Assembly: GCA_023415055.1 (NCBI GenBank)
Contig: JAEZLZ010000143.1
Span: 1 to 54,918 of the forward strand
Reading direction: 5' to 3'
DNA: 54,918 bases
From: Bacillota bacterium
GTDB taxonomy: Bacteria; Bacillota; Clostridia; Lachnospirales; Lachnospiraceae
The position numbers and the translations under genes were made by a program. The notes under the pieces were generated by a model. It made no database searches and was not told where the DNA came from. It saw only the letters and a program-made list of their open reading frames with translations. This document shows, piece after piece, positions 25,413 through 33,847 of this stretch (position 1 is the stretch's first letter; each line of letters opens with the position of its first letter).

Positions 25413-28400
25413 CTATATCTTTGCTAGAACATCAGCGAAAATCTCGTAGTTCTTCTTCACACCGTCGTCGAGGTCTATCTCGATGTTTTGATCGGCAAGG
25501 TGATGTACCTTTTCTTCATAAGCCGTAATTTCTCTGAGTTGCTCTGTCAGTTTATCCTGCTGTTTTAACAGACGTGCACGTTCTGAACCCGTTGCGGTGT
25601 TAAGAGCCGCGGCGATGTGTGAAAGCTGTGTACGATAACGCTCCTGCTGTTCGTGTACGTAATCCGTTCTCAGTTTAGCGAGAAGGTCACGCGAATATCG
25701 GTGCATATAGATAAGTGCTTTGAAGCCGTTCTTTTTGCCGCTGTCGAACAACCAGTAAATTGGACGCTTCTGGTATATCTTGCAATGGTCAGTGTAGAAG
25801 TTGTTGAGGAAATAGTTACGAATAACCTCTCTCGCCGTACCCTTTCCGCCAAGGGCATCGGCAATAAATTTAAGATTCTCTTCCAAAGTTTCAGAGCCAT
25901 AGACGACGCGGACGAAATCCACGAACCGCCCTAAAATATCGTCGTCGAAATACTCGTCGTCACAGATGGGAAGGATGTTGTCCTTGTCGGGGATGAGTGT
26001 TTTATACTTTCCCGCATCCCATTCGCCACCTGCATAGGCAAGTCCATCAACATCAAGTGAATATCTTCCGAGCATACAGCCAACCGCATAGCTGATAAGT
26101 GATTTTATATCTCTTTGCAAATCGGCTTTTCTGATGGTCACGTCTTTATCCTCAACCTCCGGTGTGAGTTCTTCCTGTAAGCCATATATGTCGATGAATA
26201 TGCGGTTGAGTTCTTCCTCGTTGGCTTTGAGGGTGTAGAAACGCTCCGCTGCTTCACGTTCCCATTTGGCAAACGCCGTCGCAAGCGTCGTTTTCCCGTT
26301 CAAAAGTGGGTGTTTTACAAAGTCCCAAGAGATCTCAAACAAGTCCCAGTCGATTTTAGCCAACTCCGTACACTTCGCTGTAATATTTGAAATTAATTCT
26401 TTACAATCTAATGCTTTCAATATTGGCAATGCACCAATATTACCAGATTGGAAAGATATTGTTGGATTAAATACTGATAAGATATATTCGCATACTGTTG
26501 AGTTCATAAAACCAAGAATATAGTCAACGTCTTCGTTAACAAACAACGATGATCCCTTGTCATCAAAGATAAATCCTTTTGACGATTTCCGGCATGAGAA
26601 TTTACCGCTCGTTAAAGTTGCCCATGTTATTGAGGGCCTGAAATATAACCGCTCACTTCGAACACTTGCAATTTTCTTTCCGTTTCTTATTGCACTTTTT
26701 ATAGTACTTCCATTGTTTTGCCAATTAACAACATAATCATTTAGCCCATACCATTTTCGAAAACCTCCACCTTTATTATACGGAAACCACTTTCTTTTTG
26801 AGCGCAATGCTTCTTCAGCGTTCTCCTGATTGAACCCTATACGTAGAATATTGACCTCAGTCCATAATCTCAAGAAACTGTCATTGTCTCCCGTAGTCAT
26901 TCCGGCTTTTGCTTCACCTATGTCCGAGATTTTGTTTGCTTCTATAAACATATCGTAAAACACTCTGCTAACCCAATAAGCCACAGGGCACCCGGGTATC
27001 TTTTCGAAATCCTCAACATTTGCTTTAAAACGATAAGAACATTGTGAATTAGAGACAGCTTCAAGCGTTTTTACGCGTTGCAGTTCCATGTCCCCTTTGA
27101 ACTGCTCAAGTCGAACATATTCACCAATTTGGGAAATATTGCTATTCTGGAGAACAAATGAGCAAATATCCACTGTTGCCTCTTTGAAAAAAGCACCTTT
27201 AGCCAACTGTATCAAAGACGTTATATTACAATTCTTAAAGACGTATTTACGTAGTTTTTCATACGCACGAATAAACATCCAGACGTTGGGTGTCATATAA
27301 CTAGAGTATCCAGACGGCTTACAAAGCATTAGATTACGGACAATAAACACAGAGAACAAATCACTGCAATAATCCTTGTATTTTCTAGTCATATAGTCCT
27401 TGAGTTTTCCTGTCATCTTATTGAGGTATGGCGGATTAGTGACGACCACATCATACTTCTGAGCCAAAAGTCGCTTGAAGTTCCATACGTGCAAGTCTCG
27501 CTCGTAATTATCAAAAATTGTAAGTTGGTCTTTCTCCTGTTCTGGCTTTGGCGGAAGCACGTCCACTTCTACTAGCGAGCCGTATTCCTCTCCGTCGCTC
27601 CAGCCTGCAGGATAATAAACCTGTGGTTTGACATTTTCGTTAAAAATGCGGCGGTTATATTGCCGTGCTTTCATCATCAGAGAGAAATAGGCAAGCTGAT
27701 ATGCTCTTTGATCAATGTCAAGACCGAAGATATTCCTTTCAAGTATTAATTTTGCCGCTTCGCGGGGGCTGTATCCCTCGCTCTCGTAAATCTGTACCAG
27801 CACGTCAAAAGCGTAAACTAATATGTGACCGCTACCCATACACGGGTCAATAATGAGAATATCCTCCGGCGATGTTACGAGAGATAGCGTTCGCAGAACA
27901 CCCAACCGCTCTTCTTCTGGCTTTTGCTCCTTTTCGTCGAGGTAGTATTTCCATTTCGCTTTTAGCTTTTCGCTAGGGTGCGATTTAAGCCATAATCGAC
28001 CAAGGGAGTTCTCCACCATATACCGTACAATCCAATCTGGGGTAAAAATTTGAGTGGCGGCAGGAACATCATCCTTTGATACAGTTCTGCTATAAATTGG
28101 ATTCACAACTTGTTCATGACGCTCGGAAATATAGTATTGGTACATCCACCCAATAATCTGCACAGCGTCTCGAAAATCTTCTTCAGGTATATCGGTAACA
28201 AGCCTTCCAAGAACACTGTCCGGCTTCAGAATGTTGTTTGGTAGCAGCATTTCGGTGTAGCTTCCTAGCCGCTCGAACATCTCCGGCAATGCCTCGTTTA
28301 GTGCATTGCATTGCGTCAGTAGTAGGTAACGATAGAGTTCCTCTGTCTTATTAGCGTTTAACAGATCGGATACTTTTGCTTTATCCAATCCAGGCAAATC

Positions 28401-28760
28401 AAGATGCAGAACGTCTTTTAGTATTTCAGGGTTGAAGTTGCCGCTCGCGTCCGAGAACACTCGGATATGGGTCGGCAGGTAGTCGTTGACTTCCATATAG
28501 CGCAGGGCGGCAAAGCGGTTGAACCAAGTATATGCCACTTCTTCAACTGCCTGTCCAAAGCCGTGTTCTTTTATCTGTACAACAAATTCATGTCGCTGGC
28601 GCTTCTCTTCTGTAGAAAGCACACGCCCTGATATAACTGTGGCGTTCTCTTCACCATACCCTTTATCGTTGATACCATATTGATAGGCGCGCTGCTTCAC
28701 TTGTTCAATGAGTTCGTTTCGAGCCCAAATTGCATATTTTTGAATGGCGTTTTTGTTCAT
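25413..28760 (-). CDS. pglX: BREX DNA adenine methyltransferase PglX
   Basis: The 1,115-aa N6-adenine methyltransferase of type 1 BREX. The AdoMet-binding motif I is IIDPCMGSGHILVYAFDVL near residue 309 and the catalytic motif IV is VVTNPPYLNKM near residue 444. Between about residues 480 and 810 lies the target-recognition region, followed by a helical C-terminal part ending in coiled coil (LLKQQDKLTEQL). I chose ATG 28760, 7 nt after GAGGGT, over a GTG two codons upstream. PglX methylates a non-palindromic host site, which distinguishes self from phage DNA. The DNA of the target-recognition part is clearly more AT-rich (about 30% GC where counted, near 26.4 kb) than the flank (about 48% near 25.4 kb), suggesting exchange of this segment. 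Confidence 0.95.
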   Translation of the reverse strand: MNKNAIQKYAIWARNELIEQVKQRAYQYGINDKGYGEENATVISGRVLSTEEKRQRHEFVVQIKEHGFGQAVEEVAYTWFNRFAALRYMEVNDYLPTHIRVFSDASGNFNPEILKDVLHLDLPGLDKAKVSDLLNANKTEELYRYLLLTQCNALNEALPEMFERLGSYTEMLLPNNILKPDSVLGRLVTDIPEEDFRDAVQIIGWMYQYYISERHEQVVNPIYSRTVSKDDVPAATQIFTPDWIVRYMVENSLGRLWLKSHPSEKLKAKWKYYLDEKEQKPEEERLGVLRTLSLVTSPEDILIIDPCMGSGHILVYAFDVLVQIYESEGYSPREAAKLILERNIFGLDIDQRAYQLAYFSLMMKARQYNRRIFNENVKPQVYYPAGWSDGEEYGSLVEVDVLPPKPEQEKDQLTIFDNYERDLHVWNFKRLLAQKYDVVVTNPPYLNKMTGKLKDYMTRKYKDYCSDLFSVFIVRNLMLCKPSGYSSYMTPNVWMFIRAYEKLRKYVFKNCNITSLIQLAKGAFFKEATVDICSFVLQNSNISQIGEYVRLEQFKGDMELQRVKTLEAVSNSQCSYRFKANVEDFEKIPGCPVAYWVSRVFYDMFIEANKISDIGEAKAGMTTGDNDSFLRLWTEVNILRIGFNQENAEEALRSKRKWFPYNKGGGFRKWYGLNDYVVNWQNNGSTIKSAIRNGKKIASVRSERLYFRPSITWATLTSGKFSCRKSSKGFIFDDKGSSLFVNEDVDYILGFMNSTVCEYILSVFNPTISFQSGNIGALPILKALDCKELISNITAKCTELAKIDWDLFEISWDFVKHPLLNGKTTLATAFAKWEREAAERFYTLKANEEELNRIFIDIYGLQEELTPEVEDKDVTIRKADLQRDIKSLISYAVGCMLGRYSLDVDGLAYAGGEWDAGKYKTLIPDKDNILPICDDEYFDDDILGRFVDFVRVVYGSETLEENLKFIADALGGKGTAREVIRNYFLNNFYTDHCKIYQKRPIYWLFDSGKKNGFKALIYMHRYSRDLLAKLRTDYVHEQQERYRTQLSHIAAALNTATGSERARLLKQQDKLTEQLREITAYEEKVHHLADQNIEIDLDDGVKKNYEIFADVLAKI

Positions 28761-28774
28761 ATTCACACCCTCGC

Positions 28775-31700
28775 TTAATTTATTTGAATTCCATCATTTA
28801 ATTCCAATGTGTCGTACAGTTTCTTGCGGATCGATTCAATGTAGTTGTCCACTTCTTCACGAGAGGTCAGCCGTTTTACAGGAAACACTTCATACCGGCG
28901 TACCTGCGCGATTTTCTGATGTTTTAGCTTTTCACCACCCACATCATATGGTGCAGGATCTTCATGAAGCATATACTCTACGCGCTTGCAAACTTGGTCT
29001 TTATAGTTCTGTAACTGAGTTATCATGGCGTCAAGCATGGTCAGACTTGTCGCATCAGCAACTATCTGCTTATACTCGGTGAAGCGTTCGTCCGACTTCT
29101 TAACCTCATCGTTCGCTTTACTTCCAACACCAGCAAGAGTGTGGACATCACCCATACACAGAGTGATAATGCCTCGCACTTCTTCTTTCTTTTGTTCCAA
29201 AAGAACACCATAGGCAGTCTTAACCCCCTGCATCAGATCGGATAGATCCTTTATTCTTCCGTAAGGCTTCTGCATACCGAGTATAGTGCTTATTTCGTTG
29301 ATTTTGCTAGTTGTTTCGGAGTCGGTAGTGAAGTAATATTGTTCGTTTTGCAGATTACCTTGGAGTTTTCTTGCAGCATCAAATATACCCCTCTGGGACT
29401 TGAAAAAGGTTTCAATTTCCTCCATATCTTCGGTAACATCAAGTAAGGTATCCTGCATAGTAAGCAAGCGTTTTAAGAGAGCGACATTGTCGTTCTTCTG
29501 TGAATGAATTTCAATCATCAATTCACGGGCTCGGATAACTACTTCTTTTTGCGGATAACGGTCATAGTTATATTCGGCAATTAATGCTTCGTATCGGTTT
29601 TTCTTATCGTTTAATGTGTCCTTTATAAATGTCAGTAGACCATCCTCATCCTCAGCAATGTTCATCTGACCGAGCCAGTCACGTAAAAACTTGATAGCTT
29701 TGCGCATATCCTCTTCGGACGGAGCGATGCGGCGGCTAACACTTGCCTTATCGATCTCAGATTTCGTACGCAAATAACGGACGAGGTTCCTATCGTCCTT
29801 ACCCACAACAGAGCCACCATAACGGATTTCAATCTTCTGTGACATAATAAGTCTTGCTACGAGCGCGGCAATATCTACCTCTCGCCAGCCGTAAGGAATC
29901 GCCTGATAACGCCTTTGCACATCGCCCATTGAAACGGGAACGTGGTTCATGTGACGCTCTTCTAGCCACTGGCTTACCTCGTTTAAGGCATACTCATTAT
30001 TGTTTCCCATACCAGCAAAACCGTTCTGTTGCGGTTCGCCGTTGAGGATGGTCAGAATGTCAGCATCGCTCTCACTGAACGTATTCACGAGATTCAATTT
30101 GTAGTAGACACTCTCTATCAGTTGTTTCATAGCTTCATCAAGTTTGGTCTTGGCATCGCCGTTCTTAATTTCGATTTTCTCTCCAGCGATGAAGAAAGTA
30201 CTGCCGACGATAGCCTTATCTATCTGTATTTTTGCGCTCTCTTCCAGTGTACGCGCTTGTGCTTGACGCTTGCGGATTATATCTTGAATGCTCTCCGGCA
30301 ACTGAGACACGTTCTTTTGCTTGATGTATTTACGAATCTTCGCGGCTGTTTCCAGTTCTTCAAAATACTGGACTTCATTGGATAGAAGGACAATAGCTTC
30401 GTTATTGACCTTTGAGTCCATAATCAGTTTCTGCTCAGGAGAGTTGTAGTAATCGCTTGCTACGGTAACGAAACGAAGTCGAACCCCGCCAGTAGTAGCG
30501 CCAACGATGGTCTCATCAATGTACTGGTCATAGGGAAAGTCGTATTTGTTGTATTTATATTTCTTAGATGGGTAGATTTCGCTAAAAATTGTCTGCCCAA
30601 TGCTCTGAACGATCGTGGCACTGTCGACAGAAGTATTGCGAATGTCAATGGCGATATCCTGTTCTTCATCTGTCAGGAATGAGTAATTATCTCCGTTTCT
30701 GGCGACATAGTTTTGTGCTTCTAACCGCTCTAAGGATTCGGCTATTTCACGACGAAGGTTTATTTTATCTGTGCGAATATCATCCACCATCAGGATTGCG
30801 ATGTTATCAATATTCGCCTTGATATCGTCGATATAGCGTACGAGATAGAGTAGCTTTAAGACGCTTACATCACGCTGTTCCAAGCCGTCATGCTTGTCGG
30901 CAGCGGTCTGACAGCGATCAATTACGCGGCGTATCGGGCTTTCGAGGAAGGTATGCACTGTGTCGTAGAACTGCGAGAAAGGCACCAAAGCATTCTCATC
31001 TTTGCCCTGCACCTTCTGTACTGCTTCTTGGAAGCCGGAGAGCATGGATCGTTCGCCACCGGAGAGATGCTTACCGGAATTACCGTGCTTTCTGATTTCA
31101 GCGAGTACCTTCTGAATGATGATGAACTGGTATGGTACGAACGGATAAGTAGCGGAGAATTCCGCATCGTTAGAGTAGCCTTTTATGTCCAGCACCGCAT
31201 CGTTGAACGTGAATAAGTTCTTTAATACGGCGTGTTCTTTGTCATAAACCATACGTAGAAGCGCATCCGCGTCCTCAGTCTTTTCAAGAATACGTTTCTT
31301 GATAACTTCGTCTACCGAGGCGGAAGACAAGGACAAGCGTGTATTGAAACGTCCTTGAATCTTTGAAAAGTCGTCTCCGCTGATTTTCACAACAGAGTCG
31401 ATGGCTTCTTGGCTTGTAACCATTACCCAGACTTTACCTCGACACTTGCTGCCGACTTCCTCTACGATAGATTGGAGATTAATCATCAGGTCTCCGTCAT
31501 CGCCGATGTACTGGCCTACTTCGTCCACACAGAATAGAAGACGAAAATCCTTACCTTTAGAATCGACATATTCTTTGATTTCAAGGGTGAGCTGCTTGAT
31601 GCTCATGTCCACATTCTCTTCGCCGTTGAACCAGTTACGAGCCGCTATTTCACTCATGCCGAGAACACTCTGTAAAACAGACACAATGTCATCCTCAAAA

Positions 31701-32299
31701 AAAGCATAAGAAGCTCTGGCTTCTACCCACGGTGCACCGTTAACTTCTTCAAATTCTCTACGAAAAGCTTCGGTCTTGCAACTCTTATCTACGAAACGTT
31801 CCAGTTTCGCAATTTTTAAATCCTCACCATAGAAACCGAGGTGGTTGTAAAACACCTTCGCAAACACACGCAGCACTGCTGTTTTATCCTTGTTAATGGG
31901 TCCCTCGATGTCGATATTGAACAGTATTGACTCCGTAGGAATATTGGTGCAACGGACGACCGTGGCATACATCATCGGATCGTCAAACTTATCTTTGAAA
32001 AAGTCCACGGCATTTCTACCTGCAACTTCTTGATTGGACAGTAGATAAGACAGCATTTTAAGGAAGTGAGATTTACCGCTTCCGAAGAAGCCAGATATCC
32101 AGACCCCAATCTTATCGGTTGGATTGTCAATTGCTTTCGAGTATTTATCAAAGAAAGTATTAAAGTGGCGGCGGAGTTCCTTCGTGATGATGTACTCACT
32201 AAGTTCCTGTACGAGGCTCTGCTCGTCATCCTGTGCCACCTTGATAACACCGTTGATATCACGGTTTATGTCCTTTTGGAACATGCTTTGAATCTTCAT
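28775..32299 (-). CDS. brxC: BREX ATPase BrxC
   Basis: A 1,174-aa P-loop protein of the BrxC/PglY family. The start (MFQKDINRDINGVIKVAQDD) is characteristic. Walker A SGFFGSGKSHFLKML lies near residue 73 and Walker B LLFCVDEVGQYIGDD near residue 260, followed by VWVMVTSQEAID. Long helical and coiled-coil regions fill the C-terminal half. ATG 32299 is preceded by GGAGG with 7 nt spacing. It lies 15 bp after brxB and 8 bp before the longest pglX frame. BrxC is required for BREX methylation and exclusion. I see no defects. Confidence 0.95.
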   Translation of the reverse strand: MKIQSMFQKDINRDINGVIKVAQDDEQSLVQELSEYIITKELRRHFNTFFDKYSKAIDNPTDKIGVWISGFFGSGKSHFLKMLSYLLSNQEVAGRNAVDFFKDKFDDPMMYATVVRCTNIPTESILFNIDIEGPINKDKTAVLRVFAKVFYNHLGFYGEDLKIAKLERFVDKSCKTEAFRREFEEVNGAPWVEARASYAFFEDDIVSVLQSVLGMSEIAARNWFNGEENVDMSIKQLTLEIKEYVDSKGKDFRLLFCVDEVGQYIGDDGDLMINLQSIVEEVGSKCRGKVWVMVTSQEAIDSVVKISGDDFSKIQGRFNTRLSLSSASVDEVIKKRILEKTEDADALLRMVYDKEHAVLKNLFTFNDAVLDIKGYSNDAEFSATYPFVPYQFIIIQKVLAEIRKHGNSGKHLSGGERSMLSGFQEAVQKVQGKDENALVPFSQFYDTVHTFLESPIRRVIDRCQTAADKHDGLEQRDVSVLKLLYLVRYIDDIKANIDNIAILMVDDIRTDKINLRREIAESLERLEAQNYVARNGDNYSFLTDEEQDIAIDIRNTSVDSATIVQSIGQTIFSEIYPSKKYKYNKYDFPYDQYIDETIVGATTGGVRLRFVTVASDYYNSPEQKLIMDSKVNNEAIVLLSNEVQYFEELETAAKIRKYIKQKNVSQLPESIQDIIRKRQAQARTLEESAKIQIDKAIVGSTFFIAGEKIEIKNGDAKTKLDEAMKQLIESVYYKLNLVNTFSESDADILTILNGEPQQNGFAGMGNNNEYALNEVSQWLEERHMNHVPVSMGDVQRRYQAIPYGWREVDIAALVARLIMSQKIEIRYGGSVVGKDDRNLVRYLRTKSEIDKASVSRRIAPSEEDMRKAIKFLRDWLGQMNIAEDEDGLLTFIKDTLNDKKNRYEALIAEYNYDRYPQKEVVIRARELMIEIHSQKNDNVALLKRLLTMQDTLLDVTEDMEEIETFFKSQRGIFDAARKLQGNLQNEQYYFTTDSETTSKINEISTILGMQKPYGRIKDLSDLMQGVKTAYGVLLEQKKEEVRGIITLCMGDVHTLAGVGSKANDEVKKSDERFTEYKQIVADATSLTMLDAMITQLQNYKDQVCKRVEYMLHEDPAPYDVGGEKLKHQKIAQVRRYEVFPVKRLTSREEVDNYIESIRKKLYDTLELNDGIQIN

Positions 32300-32314
32300 A
32301 GTTATTTCCTCCGG

Positions 32315-32872
32315 TTAAAGTAGATTGAACGCCCTGTAATAGTTCCCATCATGGAATTTATCGAATAAACTTAGGTTTTGCCCATTAAATTCTCCTGGAT
32401 AGAACATTACAATCGGCACATCCGAGAATACCTGCTGCATACTATCGAGCATTTTGTGCGATCGCATAAAGGGATATACTTTGCCTATACCAGTCAGGAA
32501 TATCACATCGCCGTTCTGGTGTGGCTCATATTTCATCTTGGCGAGGAACTCCGCCGGCGTGGCTACTTTTTGAAACTGCGCGAGGAGATAGTCCTTGCCC
32601 TTCTTCTCCTCCAGAGACGGAACGGTGCCTAGCACACGTTTTTCATTCAAGATCTCTAAAAGAATTTTATACAAATCTCGCTCGATGATCCTAAAGTCAT
32701 CGGTTGGTGTATTTACTAGCCTCTCAATGTAGTCGCGGACAATGAGTTCATATTGCGGTGCGTATGTGAATACGTGAATCCCCACCTCGTTAGAAAGACC
32801 TTTGTTTGCTAGGAAATTCGCATCGGAGATGCGCATCTTGATTTTATCAAGTTCTTGTTTAATATCTGCCAT
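32315..32872 (-). CDS. brxB: BREX protein BrxB (DUF1788)
   Basis: A 185-aa DUF1788 protein. Recognisable parts are IKQELDKIKMRISDANFL at the start, HVFTYAPQYELIVRDYI in the middle, and DVIFLTGIGKVYPFMRSH and PIVMFYPGEFNGQNLSLF near the end. ATG 32872 has AGGAG 7 nt upstream; a GTG two codons earlier is too close to it. It starts 10 bp after brxA ends and precedes brxC by 15 bp. BrxB is an essential small core component of type 1 BREX that interacts with other Brx proteins. Length and sequence look intact. Confidence 0.93.
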   Translation of the reverse strand: MADIKQELDKIKMRISDANFLANKGLSNEVGIHVFTYAPQYELIVRDYIERLVNTPTDDFRIIERDLYKILLEILNEKRVLGTVPSLEEKKGKDYLLAQFQKVATPAEFLAKMKYEPHQNGDVIFLTGIGKVYPFMRSHKMLDSMQQVFSDVPIVMFYPGEFNGQNLSLFDKFHDGNYYRAFNLL

Positions 32873-32882
32873 AATCACACTC

Positions 32883-33488
32883 CTATTTAAAACAATTGAA
32901 CGCAGAAAGCGCGGTCAAGTCATTGTTTTCTCTAATACCTGATTCAAGTTCCTCACTAATAAAGATGGGGTTTAGCGTAGTATCTTTGACACTGTCAAGC
33001 ATTCCCGTTTCAATCAGGCACTTGGTCAGTACCTGTTTCAGTTTTGCTATGGTCTGTGCACTCCAGGATGCCACATCATCATTCTGCTCTTGCAAATGGG
33101 AGAAGAAGACGTTGATATCTTTTTTGGTATAAGAGAAATCATGTTGGCGATATTTATCTCCGATGAGGTTAATCATAAACTCGCGGACAAGGCGGTTTAA
33201 TCGCATCATCGCATAGAGATTTATCTGTTTTGCCACTTCGATGGGTGCGTTCGCTAATTCATAGACCAGTTTCTCATTGTCAAGCGCAACAAGCCGCTTA
33301 TAGCAAGCTCGAGCGAGCCTCGATACTTCCCTCTCGGTCGGGTACTGAAATAGGTTATCGCGCTGTATATATTCAATTATTTCGTCAATTGACTTTCCCT
33401 CCAGGTACTGTTTGGAAACAATTCTTATCTCGTAAAATAGGAACTGCTCAGCTGTTAAAGCGCCGTTATACTGCATATTTATATCCAT
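32883..33488 (-). CDS. brxA: BREX protein BrxA (DUF1819)
   Basis: An all-helical protein of about 201 aa matching DUF1819/BrxA. Typical parts are FYEIRIVSKQYLEG near the start, LFQYPTEREVSRLARACYKRL, and the C-terminal IAKLKQVLTKCLIETGML. BrxA is a DNA-binding core protein of type 1 BREX. Two starts are possible: ATG 33497, which nearly touches AGGTGA, and ATG 33488, 9 nt from it. I chose 33488, but the difference is only three residues. It is the first gene of the BREX operon; a near-consensus promoter lies about 165 bp upstream. Confidence 0.92.
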   Translation of the reverse strand: MDINMQYNGALTAEQFLFYEIRIVSKQYLEGKSIDEIIEYIQRDNLFQYPTEREVSRLARACYKRLVALDNEKLVYELANAPIEVAKQINLYAMMRLNRLVREFMINLIGDKYRQHDFSYTKKDINVFFSHLQEQNDDVASWSAQTIAKLKQVLTKCLIETGMLDSVKDTTLNPIFISEELESGIRENNDLTALSAFNCFK

Positions 33489-33505
33489 AATGTTCATTCA
33501 CCTAC

Positions 33506-33631
33506 TTACATGCCCCTTTGACCTGTTGTCATTGGTGCTAATTTAAACTCTGTATTCTTACCGACGTCAATACCATCGTCTATTACCAGGTCCTTATAAC
33601 TTAGCACTCGGAGTACTTTGAATAGAGGCCT
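33506..33631 (-). pseudogene. Coding-like remnant in the BREX leader, 41 codons
   Basis: A frame opened by a stop at 33632 reads RPLFKVLRVLSYKDLVIDDG and ends near APMTTGQRGM before a stop at 33506. Amino acid composition is protein-like, but there is no ATG near the start and no good ribosome binding site. It ends about 10-20 nt before brxA. It could be the last exon-like piece of a gene deleted when the BREX operon or its promoter region moved in, or a short leader ORF starting at an internal GTG. I recognise no family. Confidence 0.35.
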
Positions 33632-33635
33632 CTAT
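33622..33635. promoter_or_regulatory. Palindrome just downstream of the BREX promoter
   Basis: The 14-bp sequence ATAGAGGCCTCTAT is a perfect palindrome. It would lie at about +18 to +31 of the BREX transcript. A second, imperfect palindrome (GTACTCCGAGTGC) follows immediately on the minus strand. This position is typical of a repressor operator acting as a roadblock. The WYL regulator at 45 kb or an unlinked repressor are candidates; nothing in the sequence identifies which. Confidence 0.45.
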
Positions 33636-33659
33636 ACATCAATACAAGTTTCAAATTTA

Positions 33660-33688
33660 ATTCTACCGTTCTTGTATAATTATGTCAA
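33660..33688 (-). promoter_or_regulatory. Near-consensus sigma-A promoter of the BREX operon
   Basis: On the minus strand a perfect TTGACA (33683-33688) and TAGAAT (33660-33665) are separated by 17 nt. It is the best promoter match I found in the window. It would drive brxA to brxL and, because of short gaps, probably the RAMA nuclease and DUF4011 genes too. Confidence 0.75.
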
Positions 33689-33808
33689 CGTATTAAAAAT
33701 AAAGGAAAGCTCCTATCTTACTTTGATCGATGATACTTGAATAGTCATCTTATTTCAAACATTCTCCATCGACCATATGACGTGGTTGGAAATAGACAAC
33801 GAAGCTTC

Positions 33809-33839
33809 TAACAAGGTTACATAATAAGTAGCCTTGTTA
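33809..33839 (-). terminator. Hairpin after the DUF1998 helicase gene
   Basis: Two 12-bp arms (33809-33820 and 33828-33839, starting TAACAAGG) with one wobble position and a 7-nt loop begin 8 nt after the helicase stop codon. No T-run follows, so intrinsic termination would be inefficient. It may still separate the helicase operon from BREX. The rest of the gap up to the promoter shows no gene. Confidence 0.4.
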
Positions 33840-33847
33840 CTTGTGAA

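Noticed and set aside
6650..33488. Reading the whole stretch as one type 2 BREX because of the BrxD-like protein
   Set aside because: BrxA, BrxB, BrxC, PglX, PglZ and BrxL in this order define type 1. The BrxD-like gene lies 11 kb beyond brxL with other partners and no BrxHI helicase.
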